NCBI GenBank assembly: GCA_012518765.1
Contig: JAAYRN010000309.1
Span: 1 to 8,329 of the forward strand
DNA: 8,329 nt
DNA from: Bacteroidales bacterium
Lineage (GTDB): Bacteria; Bacteroidota; Bacteroidia; Bacteroidales; WCHB1-69
Direction of reading: 5' to 3'
Part shown: piece after piece, positions 7,201 through 8,329 of the stretch
Layout of the letters: every line of letters starts with the position of its first letter
Position numbering within the stretch: position 1 is the stretch's first letter
Notes under the pieces: model-generated
What the model was told of the DNA's origin: nothing
The model's input: only the letters and a program-made list of their open reading frames with translations
Database searches by the model: none
Program-made: the position numbers and the translations under genes

Positions 7201-8329
7201 ATTACTGCACAAGAATTGATAGTGTGGTAATTATAGAATCACACATAAGCTGTAACATAGACCCTATTGATAAATTTTGTGCTGGAGATACCGTAAATTT
7301 AAGGGCAAATATTTTAGACCATACAGGTGGAAAAAATTTATATTATTCTTGGGAGCCTCTCTCTTCCATTGTTTCAGGAAGCAATACATTAACTCCCTCT
7401 ATTTCACCTAAACAACCTACCTTTTTTAATTTTATCGTACAAAACGAACACGGATGTAAAAGTGAAAATTTACTTTTTGTGAATGTTTATACTATTGATT
7501 ATACATTGGATATTAAAAACATACGTTGTTATGGCTTAAATGACGGTCATATTATTATTAATTTAGACTCAAGCTCCATGCCCTGTACATTCAAATGGAA
7601 AAATAATATAGGGAAAAATGATAGAGCCACTCATTTATTTGCAGGTTCATATAGCGTTACTATCTATGATACAAATGGTTGTAAACATATTATAGACACT
7701 ACTTTGTTTCAACCAACACAAATCAACACCTTTTTCTACGACACAAACACATACGTATATTGCAATGATAGTTGCAGCGGATACGCCTCGGGCGATGCCA
7801 CAGGAGGCATTCCTCCTTATACCTATTGGTGGATTACAGGCGACACCACACAATCAATAAATGAACTTTGTGCCGGAGAGTATATTTTTGTAGTTACCGA
7901 TAAAAATTTATGCCAAGATACTGCCAAACTTTATGTAATAGATTCCGTTGATTTTCAAGTACCTTATACTACTACCCCCGTTACTTGTTTTGGCGATTGC
8001 GACGGTACAATATTTCTACATCCCACAGACGGATACCCTCCTTATACCTACTTATGGAAAGATGGATACGACAAGGACAGTGCCTCTGATTTATGTGCAG
8101 GAGTTTACGATATATATGTAAAAGATACGGCTCATTGTACCCGTCGTGTATTTCCTATTGTACATTCTCCTCTTCCTTTAAATTTCGATAGTATTCACTT
8201 GGTCAGACCTTTATGCTATGGATACGACAATGGAAAAATAACAGCCTATGTTTCTGGAGGAACTCCCCCTTATCGTTTTATTTGGAATGGAAACGATGGC
8301 AGAGATTCTATGACAAATTTATCTGTAGG
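4260..8329 (+). CDS. Giant secreted surface protein: DUF7948-like, SBBP propeller, PKD, Ig-like and SprB repeats (3' end outside window)
   Basis: The frame is open for 1356 codons from the GTG at 4260 and runs off the window. The start is chosen because it begins a clear signal peptide (n-region with K2 and K4, hydrophobic core about 5-18, cleavage near LHA|Q at 18-21). The nearest in-frame stop upstream is at 4206-4208, and no ATG lies in between. Domains in order: DUF7948-like about 24-250; seven SBBP beta-propeller repeats about 251-756; PKD with WDFGDG (787-792) about 757-836; three Ig-like domains about 837-1077; SprB repeats from about 1080, the fourth cut by the edge. This is the architecture of Bacteroidota surface adhesin or gliding-associated proteins. 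The family usually ends in a T9SS type B (gliding motility-associated) C-terminal domain, predicted here but not visible. No enzyme motif is seen. A role in adhesion or surface coating is inferred from the domains only. Transcription is probably independent of the DUF58 gene. Confidence 0.93.
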   Translation, partial: MKLKTINILFFLFLINVLHAQHANNVAFIENKNQWNDNIIYKTEFKGGAVFFEKNALTFVLQDREAFEKILHRKFGGIATTNEKDLIINYYAYKAVFKNTSSSVTYKGENPYSDYNNYYIGNDSKRWASNVKKYKSITYENLYDGIHLKYYEQNTTLKYEFLVEKGIDPTQIHISYEGADKLYLKKGNLYIQCGKEKFVEQKPFAYQISTSGDTLPIDCRFVVKNKKDVYFKLGNYDTSALLIIDPVLVFCSYTGSKSDNWGYSATYDSEGNLYGGGSVFGVDYPLSLGAFQVNYAGGSCDISISKFSSIGDTLLFSTYLGGSGSEVPHSLIVNDNDELYVLASTSSADFPITTNAFDTVFKGGSVYLLTNIIGYLGFDIAITKFNSTGTALLGSTYFGGNGSDGLSTDVILRKNYADEVRGEIMVDEFSNVYIVSSTSSTDLPTSASAYQRNYGGVNLDGVIAKFNYDLSDLIWCTYFGGDSSEAIYSMALDNEHNIYICGGTNSRNLPTTVGVVQPTYGGGVTDGFIAKISANGDQLLYSTYFGKETFDQTYLIEIDKSKDVYVMGLTDATGTAWVKDASWYIPNGGQTVSKLNSDLSQVIWSTAFGTGNPGPDISPTAFMVDLCNNIYISGWGSPAVNSHIGNLTCGTSGLPITNDAFQKTTDNNDFYFLSLSDDASQLVFATYFGGNRSPEHVDGGTSRFDKKGCIYQAICAGCGGNHDLPVTPGVVSPTNQSRNCNLGVVKIDFNLPAVVADFTCPNIICAPYTVHFINRSQEISLFTTFYWDFGDGTFSTQKNPSHLYTKSGVYKVKLIVSDNGSCNFSDTLIREIIVLSNTNDTLPSQTICQGDFTQIGIAPAANPNVIYSWTPANQLNKSNISNPIATPIATQTYTLRISDGFCVDTLRQTVHVIPVLLDAGPQDTICFADTVILKATTIGGDKYVWSSNKSFSDTLNRPITQSTGKAIVTKNNTYYIKMTNDYCTRIDSVVIIESHISCNIDPIDKFCAGDTVNLRANILDHTGGKNLYYSWEPLSSIVSGSNTLTPSISPKQPTFFNFIVQNEHGCKSENLLFVNVYTIDYTLDIKNIRCYGLNDGHIIINLDSSSMPCTFKWKNNIGKNDRATHLFAGSYSVTIYDTNGCKHIIDTTLFQPTQINTFFYDTNTYVYCNDSCSGYASGDATGGIPPYTYWWITGDTTQSINELCAGEYIFVVTDKNLCQDTAKLYVIDSVDFQVPYTTTPVTCFGDCDGTIFLHPTDGYPPYTYLWKDGYDKDSASDLCAGVYDIYVKDTAHCTRRVFPIVHSPLPLNFDSIHLVRPLCYGYDNGKITAYVSGGTPPYRFIWNGNDGRDSMTNLSV
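4329..5009 (+). other. DUF7948-like N-terminal domain of the large protein
   Basis: Residues about 24-250 show the pattern found at the N-terminus of many PKD or SBBP surface proteins: FIENKNQW near the start (28-35), YYIGNDSKRWASNVKKYKS (118-136), YENLYDGIHLKYY (139-151), KYEFLVEKG (158-166) and a closing IIDPVLVF (243-250). The family has no known activity; it probably forms a beta-sandwich cap before the propeller. The domain name is from memory of the family, not from a search. Confidence 0.7.
5010..6527 (+). repeat. Seven SBBP (beta-propeller) repeats in the large protein
   Basis: Residues about 251-756 hold degenerate repeats of 64-81 residues. Each follows the scheme: a D-x-x-x-N-x-Y strand, a short S-T-x-D-x-P loop, A-x-Q or A-F-x, GG, a strand like FIAKI, then STYFGG and S-[DE]. 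The STYFGG-type ends fall near residues 317-322, 395-400, 476-481, 541-546, 607-611 and 685-690. The first strand after DUF7948 (CSYTGSKSDN, 251-260) starts the series and VVKIDF (744-749) closes it. Blades 2, 3 and 6 are longer than the others. SBBP repeats are known propeller-forming units in bacterial surface proteins. Confidence 0.8.
6528..6767 (+). other. PKD domain in the large protein
   Basis: Residues about 757-836 form one PKD (Ig-like) domain. The diagnostic WDFGDG is at 787-792, followed by NPSHLYTKSGVYKVKLIV (799-816), the usual strand pattern with H-x-Y. C765 and C822, 57 apart, are candidates for a disulfide. PKD domains act as extracellular spacers or binding modules. Confidence 0.88.
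6768..7490 (+). other. Three Ig-like beta-sandwich domains in the large protein
   Basis: Residues about 837-1077 contain three units of about 80 residues. Each opens with an IC-x-G/A-D-like strand (C848, C926, C1007), has a central aromatic W in YSWTP (867-871), YVWSS (943-947) or YSWEP (1033-1037), and ends with a Cys near the last strands (C902, C983, C1066). These resemble the Ig-like units common before T9SS type B domains. They probably extend the protein from the cell surface. Confidence 0.65.
7497..8329 (+). repeat. SprB repeats, three complete and a fourth truncated by the window edge
   Basis: Repeats begin near residues 1080, 1158, 1230 and 1305 (period 75-78 by their first cysteines C1090, C1168, C1243, C1319). 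The shared pattern is C-[FY]-G-x-x-[DN]-G near the start, G-G-x-P-P-Y-x-[YF]-x-W in the middle, L-x-A-G-x-Y, then D-x-x-x-C. Repeat 1 is the most diverged: SSMPCTFKW replaces the GG-PPY motif. SprB repeats occur in SprB, the mobile gliding adhesin of Flavobacterium, and in many other Bacteroidota surface proteins. Confidence 0.82.

Noticed and set aside
7647..7853. Minus-strand open frame of 68 codons
   Set aside because: It is antisense to the SprB repeats of the large protein and has a Cys/Val-rich product with no promoter box or family features.

Overview
The window looks like ordinary chromosomal DNA from an AT-rich member of the Bacteroidota. Three things point there. Two encoded proteins are secreted and belong to families tied to the type IX secretion system (T9SS). 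The intergenic regions carry boxes matching the Bacteroidota -7 promoter consensus TAnnTTTG. No Shine-Dalgarno-like sequence precedes the starts. The sequence alone does not let me name a genus.

Layout. (1) 4-1947, plus strand: a complete ABC-F ATPase, a soluble ribosome-associated protein with two nucleotide-binding domains. (2) 1950-3119, minus strand: a 389-residue secreted protein with a signal peptide and a C-terminal T9SS type A sorting domain. It converges on the ABC-F gene with only 2 bp between the stop codons. (3) 3120-3228: a divergent intergenic region with two TATTTTTG boxes on the minus strand and one weaker candidate on the plus strand. (4) 3229-4161, plus: a cytosolic DUF58 protein with a vWA-like fold and an intact DxSxS metal-site motif. 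No MoxR or Bat gene lies beside it in this window. (5) 4162-4259: a short gap with a TATTTTTG promoter box and a 17-bp imperfect palindrome. (6) 4260 to beyond 8329, plus: a very large secreted surface protein that starts at GTG and is still open at the window edge after 1356 codons.

The large protein has, in order, a signal peptide, a DUF7948-like N-terminal domain, seven SBBP beta-propeller repeats, a PKD domain, three Ig-like domains and at least four SprB repeats, the fourth cut by the edge. This is the plan of Bacteroidota adhesin-like or gliding-associated surface proteins, which usually end in a T9SS type B (gliding motility-associated) C-terminal domain. That end would lie outside the window.

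The genes do not form an obvious operon or pathway. The two secreted proteins share an export route, while the ABC-F and DUF58 proteins are cytosolic. I see no CRISPR array, mobile element, RNA gene or defence system. The most informative observations concern the large protein: a second cysteine pair that appears and disappears as a unit between SprB repeats, a likely complete seven-bladed propeller, and the GTG start that hides the gene from ATG-only gene calling.
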